Shown: positions 1 through 5,630 of the stretch, piece by piece
How the letters are laid out: the number at the start of each line of letters is the position of its first letter
Position numbering within the stretch: position 1 is the stretch's first letter
Assembly (NCBI GenBank): GCA_020430005.1
Contig: JAGQKQ010000121.1
Location: 1 to 5,812, forward strand
DNA: 5,812 nt
Direction of reading: 5' to 3'
Source: Candidatus Omnitrophota bacterium
Lineage (GTDB): Bacteria; Omnitrophota; Gorgyraeia; Zapsychrales; Zapsychraceae
Made by a program: the position numbers and the translations under genes
Notes under the pieces: model-generated
Databases searched by the model: none
The model's input: only the letters and a program-made list of their open reading frames with translations
What the model was told of the DNA's origin: nothing

Positions 1-80
1 AAATTATGACGTGTGTACTCGTAATCTTTACCGGGATTTCCCAAGCCAACAATCAGCTTTTTTTCCGTGTCCTGAGCCAA
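1..80 (-). CDS. pth: Peptidyl-tRNA hydrolase, N-terminal part (runs off the window)
   Basis: Pth hydrolyses the ester bond of peptidyl-tRNAs released from stalled ribosomes and so recycles tRNA in the cytoplasm. Only the first 26 codons are present. They read M-A-Q-D-T-E-K-K followed by the family hallmark LIVGLGNPG and then YEYTRHN, which carry the Asn (residue 15) and catalytic His (residue 25) matching Asn10 and His20 of the E. coli enzyme. The start is a TTG at 80-78. An in-frame TGA lies two codons upstream and no ATG or GTG is available before the conserved core, so TTG is the only reasonable start. A purine-rich AAGAGTAAGG, overlapping the rplY stop, sits 9-10 bases upstream. The gene follows rplY after a 12-base gap, the usual rplY-pth order. 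Identity is certain for this fragment; the rest of the protein cannot be seen. Confidence 0.93.
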   Translation of the reverse strand, partial: MAQDTEKKLIVGLGNPGKDYEYTRHN

Positions 81-90
81 ATATCAAAAA

Positions 91-100
91 CCTTACTCTT
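91..100 (-). promoter_or_regulatory. Ribosome binding site that supports the TTG start of pth
   Basis: On the minus strand the sequence AAGAGTAAGG overlaps the TAA stop of rplY. Its AAGG core ends 10 bases before the TTG codon (the spacer is positions 90-81). Together with the in-frame TGA just upstream of TTG it fixes the pth start and suggests translational coupling to rplY. Confidence 0.55.
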
Positions 101-791
101 TCTTGTCTTCCGTTTTTTCGTCGCCTTCGGCCTCGGCATCAGCCTTTTCTTCCGAAGATTTCTTTTCTTTGGTTACTTCTGGTTCAGCACCTTCATCCGT
201 CTCAACAGCTTCTTCTTCCCGCATCGGAGGAACAACAGAAACGACAATATCTTCCCCGTCATGCTTTGTTTTAACATTTGCAGGAAGTGCTAACTGATTT
301 ACATGAATAGAATCTCCGATTTCCAACGCAGAAACATCTACTTCGACCCTCTCTGGAATATTTGTCGGAAGACATACAACATCAATTTCCCAAAGATGAT
401 GATCTAACGATCCACCATCACGCTTAACACCAATCGCCTCACCTTTAACTTTAATCGGGACCTGCACTTCAATTTCTTCCTTCAATGAAATACGATTAAA
501 ATCGATATGAACTAACTTGTTAGTGACAGGGTGATGCTGCTCTTCTTTAACAATAGCCGAGTAGTCTCTTAATTTTTTGTCATTTTCCATGACATTAATG
601 TGAAATAACACACTCTGCCCTTGATGGTGTCGCATAATTTTTTCATAACTTCTGCGATCGACTTTGATTGGCGTAGGTTTATTTTTTCCGCCATAAACAA
701 TCGCCGGCACAGAATCTTCACCACGCACCTTCTTCACATTTTGCTTTCCAAGATCATTACGAATTTGAACATCTAATTTAATTTCTTCCAT
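93..791 (-). CDS. rplY: Large ribosomal subunit protein bL25, long CTC/TL5-type
   Basis: bL25 binds 5S rRNA in the central protuberance of the 50S subunit. This 232-residue protein is the long form (CTC in Bacillus, TL5 in Thermus) rather than the roughly 95-residue E. coli form. Residues about 4-97 are the 5S-binding beta-barrel domain, including VPAIVYGG near 28-35 and HHPVTNKLVHIDF at 86-98, the usual end of that domain. Residues about 100-189 are the TL5 C-terminal beta domain (LPTNIPERVEVDVS, then DIVVSVVPP). Residues about 190-232 form a highly charged Glu/Lys/Asp/Ala tail, probably disordered. The ATG start is preceded by GAGGTGGTTAGGAAAA, a good ribosome binding site. The gene lies 20 bases after prs and 12 before pth, as in many bacteria, where co-transcription with prs is expected. 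Family assignment is secure. Confidence 0.96.
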   Translation of the reverse strand: MEEIKLDVQIRNDLGKQNVKKVRGEDSVPAIVYGGKNKPTPIKVDRRSYEKIMRHHQGQSVLFHINVMENDKKLRDYSAIVKEEQHHPVTNKLVHIDFNRISLKEEIEVQVPIKVKGEAIGVKRDGGSLDHHLWEIDVVCLPTNIPERVEVDVSALEIGDSIHVNQLALPANVKTKHDGEDIVVSVVPPMREEEAVETDEGAEPEVTKEKKSSEEKADAEAEGDEKTEDKKE

Positions 792-811
792 TTTTCCTAA
801 CCACCTCTTCC

Positions 812-1762
812 TTATCGTGTTGTTTCGTCAAACAAACAGCTGATCGATTCTTCGTCATGAATTCTGTGAATGGCATCAGCTAACAACGACGCAATCGTTA
901 CAACCTTAATTTTACTCAACTGTTTAGATTTGGGTAACGGTATACTGTCTGTTATGACAAGTTCTTTTAATGCCTTACATTTTTTAATTTTTTCAATAGC
1001 CTTTCCGGATAAAATACCATGACTGGCCGCCGCATAAACATTCTTCACACCTTTCGAAACAAGCGCTTCTGTCGCCTCAACTAATGAACCGGCCGTTGCC
1101 ACAATATCATCAACGAGAATAGCCGTTTTTCCCTTAACATTTCCTAGAATATGCATCACTTCGGTCGATTCCGGACTATAACGTCTTTTGTCCACAATTG
1201 CCAAACCGGCGTTTAACCGTTTCGCATAAGCCCGGGCCATCTTAATACCACCGACATCGGGAGAAACGACCACAGCATTCTTTAACTTCTTAGCACTGAA
1301 ATAATCACATAATGTATTAATCGCGTACAAATGATCTACCGGAATATCAAAAAATCCCTGAATCTGATTCGCGTGAAGATCCATGGTCAACACACGGTTG
1401 GCTCCGGCCGCCACAATCAGATTAGCCACAAGCTTGGCCGTAATCGGAACACGCGGCTGATCTTTCCGGTCTTGCCGCGCATAACCATAATAAGGCAGAA
1501 CCGCCGTAATACGGTCGGCTGATGCCCGGCGGGCCGCATCCATTAAAATCAAAAGTTCCATCAAATTGTCATTTGACGGCGGACATGTGGCCTGGATGAT
1601 AAAAACATCTTTTCCCCGGATGTTTTCATTAATTTGGACCCGAACTTCTCCTTCGGAAAACTTTGAAACCAGAACATCCGTCATAGGAACATGCAGATGC
1701 TCACAAATGTCTTTTGCCAACTGCGGATTGGCGTTTCCGCAAAAAACAGCTAATCCGTTCAT
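812..1762 (-). CDS. prs: Ribose-phosphate pyrophosphokinase (PRPP synthetase)
   Basis: Prs transfers pyrophosphate from ATP to ribose 5-phosphate, making PRPP for purine, pyrimidine, NAD, histidine and tryptophan synthesis. The 316-residue length is typical of bacterial class I enzymes. Visible landmarks are FSEGEVRVQINENIRG at 35-50; the Arg-Gln-Asp-Arg segment around 96-99 (YARQDRK), which contacts ATP; the signature MDLHANQIQGFF at 127-138; the flexible catalytic loop DKRRY at 191-195, with the essential Lys-x-Arg; and the PRPP/ribose-5-phosphate loop VDDIVATAGS at 217-226. All key residues are present, so the enzyme should be active. The ATG lies 3 bases after the glmU stop, and its AAGGGA ribosome binding site sits inside the glmU end, so translation is probably coupled. 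glmU-prs-rplY-pth forms a tight unit. Confidence 0.97.
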   Translation of the reverse strand: MNGLAVFCGNANPQLAKDICEHLHVPMTDVLVSKFSEGEVRVQINENIRGKDVFIIQATCPPSNDNLMELLILMDAARRASADRITAVLPYYGYARQDRKDQPRVPITAKLVANLIVAAGANRVLTMDLHANQIQGFFDIPVDHLYAINTLCDYFSAKKLKNAVVVSPDVGGIKMARAYAKRLNAGLAIVDKRRYSPESTEVMHILGNVKGKTAILVDDIVATAGSLVEATEALVSKGVKNVYAAASHGILSGKAIEKIKKCKALKELVITDSIPLPKSKQLSKIKVVTIASLLADAIHRIHDEESISCLFDETTR

Positions 1763-1765
1763 AAA

Positions 1766-3022
1766 TTATTTCCCTTTTGAGATAATTTTTGCCGGAGCTC
1801 CGACAGCGATACTGTTTTCTGGTATTGTTTTTCCTTTTGGAACCACACTTCCCGCTCCAACAACGGCCTTCTTTCCCACTTTAACAGGAGCGACTAAAAT
1901 AGCATCGGAACCAATAAAAGCGCCATCTGAAATTCTTGTGGCGTTTTTGTTTTCTCCATCGTAGTTGGCCGTAACCGCACCCGCACCAACATTAACAGAC
2001 GTCCCCACAGAAGCATCGCCCAGAAACGAAAAATGTTTCATAATTGTTTTGTTTCCGATCTTCGTGCGAGACACTTCCGTATAATTTCCAATTTCTACAT
2101 CATTACCGATACGGCAACCCGGACGGATTCGCGCGAACGGTCCTACAGAACATCCGGTTCCAATACGCACATCCGATTCGATCACGGTAAAAGGATAAAT
2201 TGTCGTATCCGCGCCAATTTTGGCCTCGGCATCAATATAGGTCGTTTCCGGATCCAGAATTGTCACTCCGGATAACATTAAATCCGTCAGAACACGTTTT
2301 CGTAAAATCCGTTCAGCCTCAGCCAAATCCAAACGTGTATTAACACCCAAACCTTCCGTCTTATCATCTGTCTCGATAGAATCGATCTTATTTCCTTCTT
2401 CAACCAATAACTCGATAACGTCGGTTAAATAAAATTCCTTTTTCTTTTCATTAGCCTTGACCGCTTTAAGAGCGCCCAATAAAGCCTGGCATTTGAACAC
2501 GTAAACGCCCACATTGATTTCGGCAATGTTACGCTCAAATCCAACCGCATCCGCATCTTCCCGAATGGCAACCAGATTACCGCTGCCATCCCGGATAATC
2601 CGTCCATAACCGGTCGGATCATGTAAGACCGCCGTTAATAATGTGCAAGCCGCTGTTGTCTTTTTATGTTTGCGAATGAGCGCCTTGATCGTGGATTTTC
2701 TAAGTAAAGGCGTATCCCCGCATAAAATAACCACGTCACCTTTATAAGACTTTAATTGACCTTCCACGCACCGTACGGCATCAGCCGTTCCCAAAAGCTT
2801 TTTCTGTTCAACGATTTCAAAGTCTTTACCGACATAGTTCTGTATAGCTTCACTCTTGTGCCCGAGAACAACATAAGTTTTTTGGGAACCGATTGAACCG
2901 GCAATATTCAGGACATACTGAATAACAGGCACACCTCTGACTTTGTGCAACACTTTCGGTGTCGCTGATTTCATGCGGGTGCCTTTTCCCGCGGCTAATA
3001 TAATTGTTCTTAGATCTTTCAT
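1766..3022 (-). CDS. glmU: Bifunctional UDP-GlcNAc pyrophosphorylase / glucosamine-1-phosphate acetyltransferase
   Basis: GlmU acetylates glucosamine 1-phosphate and couples the product to UTP, giving UDP-GlcNAc for peptidoglycan and lipid A. The protein is 418 residues against about 456 in E. coli. The N-terminal Rossmann-like uridylyltransferase (1-229) has LAAGKGTRM at 9-17, Lys23, Gln73, Gly78-Thr79, the metal-binding Asp103 in CGDTPLL, GYGRI at 138-142 and EINVG around 168-172. The C-terminal left-handed beta helix (about 255-410) has PFARIRPG at 296-302 (Arg300), the catalytic His330 in KHFSFLGD, Asn344, NYDG at 353-356 and Lys359. Relative to E. coli about two helix coils are missing before Arg300, and the positions matching Lys351 and Tyr366 are Ser318 and Phe333. 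The ATG at 3022 gives the family N terminus. Reading further upstream would run through the tRNA gene. No Shine-Dalgarno sequence is visible; a hairpin lies just ahead. Confidence 0.94.
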   Translation of the reverse strand: MKDLRTIILAAGKGTRMKSATPKVLHKVRGVPVIQYVLNIAGSIGSQKTYVVLGHKSEAIQNYVGKDFEIVEQKKLLGTADAVRCVEGQLKSYKGDVVILCGDTPLLRKSTIKALIRKHKKTTAACTLLTAVLHDPTGYGRIIRDGSGNLVAIREDADAVGFERNIAEINVGVYVFKCQALLGALKAVKANEKKKEFYLTDVIELLVEEGNKIDSIETDDKTEGLGVNTRLDLAEAERILRKRVLTDLMLSGVTILDPETTYIDAEAKIGADTTIYPFTVIESDVRIGTGCSVGPFARIRPGCRIGNDVEIGNYTEVSRTKIGNKTIMKHFSFLGDASVGTSVNVGAGAVTANYDGENKNATRISDGAFIGSDAILVAPVKVGKKAVVGAGSVVPKGKTIPENSIAVGAPAKIISKGK

Positions 3023-3037
3023 CGTATAAATAAATGA

Positions 3038-3071
3038 AAGGCATTTTCTAAAAGCTTCTAGAAAATACCTT
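3038..3071 (-). promoter_or_regulatory. Stable RNA hairpin in the glmU leader
   Basis: Read on the minus strand, the arm AAGGTATTTTCTA (3071-3059) and the arm TAGAAAATGCCTT (3050-3038) pair over 13 positions around an 8-base loop. The one imperfect position is a G·U pair in the minus-strand RNA but a C/A mismatch on the other strand, so the structure suits RNA transcribed toward glmU. It ends 15 bases before the glmU ATG. The sequence after it is U-rich but has no uninterrupted U-run, so it is a poor intrinsic terminator. A role in glmU translation, RNA processing or attenuation is inference. Confidence 0.55.
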
Positions 3072-3087
3072 ATTTTCTTTTTCGATT

Positions 3088-3111
3088 CAGCTCTTAAAAA
3101 TAAAAAAGCTG
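3088..3111 (-). other. Possible hairpin at the tRNA-Gln 3' trailer
   Basis: On the minus strand CAGCTTTT (3111-3104) can pair with AAGAGCTG (3095-3088), including one G·U pair, around a T-rich 8-base loop. The first three bases belong to the tRNA 3' end, so it would compete with the acceptor stem before maturation. It may mark the processing region between the tRNA and the glmU message. The evidence is only the complementarity. Confidence 0.3.
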
Positions 3112-3180
3112 CCCAGCCAGGACTCGAACCTGGAAAAGCAGATCCAAATTCTGCTGTGTTACCAATTACACCACCGGGCA
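3109..3180 (-). tRNA. tRNA-Gln, anticodon UUG
   Basis: The 72-base gene folds into a full cloverleaf. The acceptor stem is TGCCCGG with CTGGGCA (one G·U pair) and a G discriminator. The D stem is GTGT/ACAC with loop AATTGGTA. The anticodon stem is GCAGA/TCTGC with loop ATTTGGA, which places TTG at positions 34-36 and so reads CAA (and CAG by wobble). The variable loop is 4 bases, and the T arm is CCAGG-TTCGAGT-CCTGG. The U1-A72 pair and G73 are typical of bacterial glutamine tRNAs. CCA is not encoded; the next bases are C and a run of T, so the tail must be added enzymatically. The gene lies between spoVG and glmU on the same strand and may be excised from a longer transcript. A tRNA-Gln in the ispE-prs interval is also known in Proteobacteria. 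Confidence 0.96.
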
Positions 3181-3243
3181 ATAAACTTTAAATTGATCTT
3201 GGGACATCAAAGATTTTTCAAGCTCAAAGCTCCAGGAACATTA

Positions 3244-3627
3244 TTACCCGGCCACTTCCTTTTCATAAGCCTTTAAAATATTTGACTGTAAATATTCGCG
3301 AAAATCCTGCGAAATCGGATGAGCGACATCCCGGTGCTCCGCTTTAGCGTCAGCTCTGGCATCTCCCCCGCCAAATTCACTTCGCGTCGGCGGTAAAGCT
3401 TCTCCGCACTGACTGCAAAACTTACTACCTGCCTCATTTTTGAAAGTACATTTTACGCAGGCGAATTTAATTTTACGAGAAGGCATGGCAATAAATAAGC
3501 CGGTCGAGCCTTCAATAACTTTAATATTTCGGACAACAAAAACATTATCAAACGTAACGGTCGTATAAGCCTTAAGCTTTTTGTCTTGCCCCTCCTTTGG
3601 AAAAATACGAATTTCGGTTATTTCCAT
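3244..3627 (-). CDS. spoVG: SpoVG-family regulator with an inserted zinc ribbon
   Basis: SpoVG proteins are small DNA- and RNA-binding regulators, named for sporulation and septation in Bacillus but present in many non-sporulating bacteria. The 127-residue protein has the conserved N-terminal beta core (MEITEIRIFP, then FDNVFVVRNIKVIEG and GLFIAMPSRK at 43-52) and the C-terminal portion HRDVAHPIS (98-106) leading into the final helix. Between them, where usual SpoVG (about 85-100 residues) has only a few residues, lie four cysteines at 57, 60, 71 and 74 (CX2C-X10-CX2C). This looks like a zinc ribbon, followed by a Gly/Ala/Asp-rich linker. The start is an ATG behind a purine-rich tract ending in AAGGAG, 8 bases away, and the gene ends in tandem stops TAATAA. 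It follows ispE after 85 bases that contain a palindrome. The family is secure; the target and the role of the ribbon are unknown. Confidence 0.93.
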   Translation of the reverse strand: MEITEIRIFPKEGQDKKLKAYTTVTFDNVFVVRNIKVIEGSTGLFIAMPSRKIKFACVKCTFKNEAGSKFCSQCGEALPPTRSEFGGGDARADAKAEHRDVAHPISQDFREYLQSNILKAYEKEVAG

Positions 3628-3656
3628 GGGTATGGCTCCTTCCTTTCCTCCGGTGC

Positions 3657-3679
3657 ATTGTATTAATAATTAATACAAT
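3657..3679. promoter_or_regulatory. Perfect 10-bp inverted repeat upstream of spoVG (operator-like)
   Basis: The arms ATTGTATTAA (3657-3666) and TTAATACAAT (3670-3679) are exact inverted complements around TAA. The site is 30 bases upstream of the spoVG ATG, just ahead of its ribosome binding site. The length and symmetry fit a dimeric regulator's operator. An RNA stem made only of A-U pairs plus one G-C would be weak, and no U-run follows, so a terminator is unlikely. On the minus strand the arm also contains TACAAT, a possible -10 box. Confidence 0.5.
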
Positions 3680-3687
3680 ATAAGATA

Positions 3688-3716
3688 CGTATAATAAAAA
3701 AACACCGAATTATCAA
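3688..3716 (-). promoter_or_regulatory. Candidate sigma70-type promoter for spoVG
   Basis: Minus-strand TTGATA (3716-3711, overlapping the ispE stop) is followed after 17 bases by TATACG (3693-3688). The -35 box matches consensus at 5 of 6 positions and the -10 box at 4 of 6. Initiation would fall next to the 23-base palindrome. The AT-rich background makes chance matches likely. An alternative -10 is TACAAT at 3662-3657, which has no good -35. Confidence 0.25.
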
Positions 3717-4570
3717 AGAGTCCGAACGACAAAAACCTGCTTGTAGCGTTTTAACAATTGTTGACGGGCTTCTTGAGCCTTTTGTTCAGATTCCGCAATA
3801 CCAAAAATGCTCGGCCCGCTACCGGAAACCATAACCCCTGTGATACCTAAAGACTGTATCTTTTTTTTCAAGGGCCGGAGCCTTGGACAAAGATGAATTG
3901 CCGCGGCTTCTAAGTCGTTCTTTAACAGCTGTCCTACTTCTAATATATTGCCTTGCTTTAAATTACGGATAAGGATATTAGCATCATCACCTGGCTTTGT
4001 CAACTGCATTTTAAAAGCGCCGTAAACCTTCCAAGAGTACAGACTTACGCACGGCGTGACCAGTACAAAATACAGCTTTTTCGGGATGTCTAATTTTCGG
4101 ATTTTATCCCCTTTTTCGGTCCCCAAAGCCCATGCTGTATCATGTAAAAAAAAGGCCACATCGCTGCCGATTTTCCGGGCTATGTTGAGCAATTCTCTAC
4201 GAGATAACCCTAATTTCCATACCCGATTCAAGCCGATCAAGGCCGTGGCCGCATTGCTGGAACCCCCCGCCAGGCCGGCCGCAACCGGGATATTTTTTTG
4301 AATGTCAATCTTCACTCCCAGAGAAACAGGTTTCAGTTCCTGTAACTGCCGGGCAACTTTATAGACCAAATTTTTGGAACCGGTTGGCACTTTGGGGTGG
4401 TCACATGAAATCCGTATCTTGCCGGAATCATCCGGCTGAAAAGATAACTCATCACAAAGATTAATCCGTTGGAAAAGTGTTTTGATATTATGGAACCCGT
4501 CGGGTCGCTTACTAAGAATTTTTAGGTATAAATTGAGTTTGGCGGGAGAAGATAGTCGTAAGGATTTCAT
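3713..4570 (-). CDS. ispE: 4-diphosphocytidyl-2-C-methyl-D-erythritol kinase
   Basis: IspE is a GHMP-family kinase that phosphorylates CDP-methylerythritol with ATP in the MEP route to isoprenoid precursors. The length, 285 residues, is normal. Motif 1 is SPAKLNLYL at 8-16, with substrate-binding Lys11. The following KRPDGFHNIKTLFQ matches the family's RxDGYH segment. The ATP loop is IPVAAGLAGGSSNAAT at 94-109. The catalytic Asp137 lies in GSDVAFF at 135-141, and motif 3 is SGSGPSIFG at 249-257. No key residue is missing. The ATG at 4570 gives the expected short lead to motif 1, but the site ahead of it is weak (GGAA, 11 bases away). It follows the TPR gene after 32 bases and precedes spoVG. 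Linkage to prs, rplY and pth is widespread in bacteria. Confidence 0.96.
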   Translation of the reverse strand: MKSLRLSSPAKLNLYLKILSKRPDGFHNIKTLFQRINLCDELSFQPDDSGKIRISCDHPKVPTGSKNLVYKVARQLQELKPVSLGVKIDIQKNIPVAAGLAGGSSNAATALIGLNRVWKLGLSRRELLNIARKIGSDVAFFLHDTAWALGTEKGDKIRKLDIPKKLYFVLVTPCVSLYSWKVYGAFKMQLTKPGDDANILIRNLKQGNILEVGQLLKNDLEAAAIHLCPRLRPLKKKIQSLGITGVMVSGSGPSIFGIAESEQKAQEARQQLLKRYKQVFVVRTL

Positions 4571-4602
4571 GAAGACATGCGTTCCATATACAAACCGGCC
4601 GT

Positions 4603-5607
4603 TTACATACTAGCCTGGATACTCTTAACATCATTCAGTTTTTTGATAACATTTTCTTGTTGAGGAAGTAATTGTAAAGAAAGTTCCCAGTACTTCAGCG
4701 CTTGTTCATAATCGCCCAGCTTATTGTAAGCATCTCCCAAGTGTTCGTAAATAACAGGATCTTTCATCAGACGGTGAGCGCGCTCAAAAACTTCAATCGC
4801 TTTTCGGTAATCACCTTTTTGGTAATACACCCATCCTAAACTGTCCATATATGCGCCATTTTCCGGATTAATTTCCAAAGCCTTCTCAATTAATGATTTA
4901 GCTTCATCTAAATTTTCTCCGCTTTCCGCATAAATGTATCCCAGTGTATTCAAACTACCATCGTGTTCGGGATCGATAACGATGGATTGCTTTAATAACT
5001 TGATCGCGGCCGATTCATTCTTAACTTCCAAATACAAAGAACCAAGCAGATACATCACGTCTGCGTTTTCAGGATCCAACTCGAGAATCTTTTCGAACTG
5101 GCCAATCGCCTTATCAAATTTTCGTTGGGAATAATAAAGCTGCCCTAAATAACCATATATTTCAATATTTTCGGGCTCTGATTCAGAGAAGGTCTGAAGG
5201 ATATATTCATATTCCGCGGCCGCTTCATCATACTGACGAAGGGTAGAATATATTAACGCCAGAAGATAATGTGACTGAAGGTCGTCCGCGTTATATTGCT
5301 GAACTGTCTTTAATTCGGCAATCGACTCATTCAGCATGTTTAACCGTGCGTAATCTGTTCCCAAACGAAGGTGAATGAGATAACTGGATTCATCGTAATG
5401 AAGCGCCATCTCATATTCAAAGACGGCCCGCTCAGACTCTCCCAAAAGGTCATAAATATAACCGATGGTATAATGCGCCATGCTTTTCGCTGTGGAAACC
5501 CTGTTTTCATACGTAAACGCTTCCGCTGTGGTGGTAAAGAAAATACCTGTTACCAGCACAAGATTAAGAACGATCACCGAAATGGTTTTTCCAATTCCAA
5601 GCTGCAT
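4603..5607 (-). CDS. Exported tetratricopeptide-repeat protein
   Basis: The 334-residue protein begins with a likely Sec signal peptide: Lys7, a hydrophobic stretch at about 8-25, and a signal peptidase I site after AEA at 28-30, with no lipobox cysteine. The rest is almost entirely TPR helical hairpins, about eight, in register at roughly 43-73, 76-107, 110-143, 148-180, 182-214, 216-249, 251-283 and 285-317. The consensus residues are clear, for example YYQKGDYRKAIEVFERAHRL and AYNKLGDYEQALKYWE. TPR arrays mediate protein-protein contacts; the partner cannot be read from sequence. An AAAGGAGGTG site ahead of the ATG predicts strong translation. In Pseudomonas a TPR gene also lies near lolB-ispE-prs, so a cell-envelope role is plausible, but orthology is inference. 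No catalytic domain is visible. Confidence 0.88.
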   Translation of the reverse strand: MQLGIGKTISVIVLNLVLVTGIFFTTTAEAFTYENRVSTAKSMAHYTIGYIYDLLGESERAVFEYEMALHYDESSYLIHLRLGTDYARLNMLNESIAELKTVQQYNADDLQSHYLLALIYSTLRQYDEAAAEYEYILQTFSESEPENIEIYGYLGQLYYSQRKFDKAIGQFEKILELDPENADVMYLLGSLYLEVKNESAAIKLLKQSIVIDPEHDGSLNTLGYIYAESGENLDEAKSLIEKALEINPENGAYMDSLGWVYYQKGDYRKAIEVFERAHRLMKDPVIYEHLGDAYNKLGDYEQALKYWELSLQLLPQQENVIKKLNDVKSIQASM

Positions 5608-5612
5608 TAGAC

Positions 5613-5622
5613 CACCTCCTTT
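5613..5622 (-). promoter_or_regulatory. Near-perfect Shine-Dalgarno site for the TPR gene
   Basis: Minus-strand AAAGGAGGTG is fully complementary to the usual 16S rRNA 3' end. Its GGAGG core is 8 bases from the ATG at 5607. It is the strongest ribosome binding site in the window and confirms the signal-peptide-containing start. Confidence 0.8.
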
Positions 5623-5630
5623 GTGTGGGA

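Noticed and set aside
6..297. Plus-strand frames opposite the rplY tail
   Set aside because: They are antisense to the low-complexity Glu/Lys codons, giving Phe/Ser-rich nonsense proteins, and have no ribosome binding site.
1566..1964. Plus-strand open frame of 132 codons
   Set aside because: It lies opposite the strongly supported prs start and glmU end, has no recognisable motif, and is a shadow of those genes.
2850..3044. 64-codon minus-strand frame starting at the ATG in the glmU hairpin
   Set aside because: It overlaps glmU in another frame, its start is inside the hairpin stem, and the product looks like random sequence.
3101..3116. Rho-independent terminator formed by the tRNA end and the following T-run
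   Set aside because: The T-arm stem is separated from the T-run by the acceptor strand, and the run is broken by A. glmU downstream has no clear promoter of its own.
3023..3181. N-terminal extension of glmU by 53 codons starting at a TTG at 3181
   Set aside because: The extension would be read through the whole tRNA-Gln gene and the hairpin leader. GlmU homology starts at the ATG at 3022.
3181..3243. Promoter for tRNA-Gln (minus-strand TTGAAA, 17 bases, then GATCAA)
   Set aside because: The -10 match is only 3 of 6, and the tRNA can be transcribed from upstream with spoVG. The small TTGAT/ATCAA repeat here is also too short to call.
3694..3715. Intrinsic terminator after ispE (run of seven T on the minus strand)
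   Set aside because: No GC-rich inverted repeat precedes the T-run; TTCGG occurs there only as a direct repeat.
4571..4582. Three-codon upstream ORF (ATG TCT TCA TGA) overlapping the ispE start
   Set aside because: It is too short to distinguish from chance; noted only because its TGA overlaps the ispE ATG.
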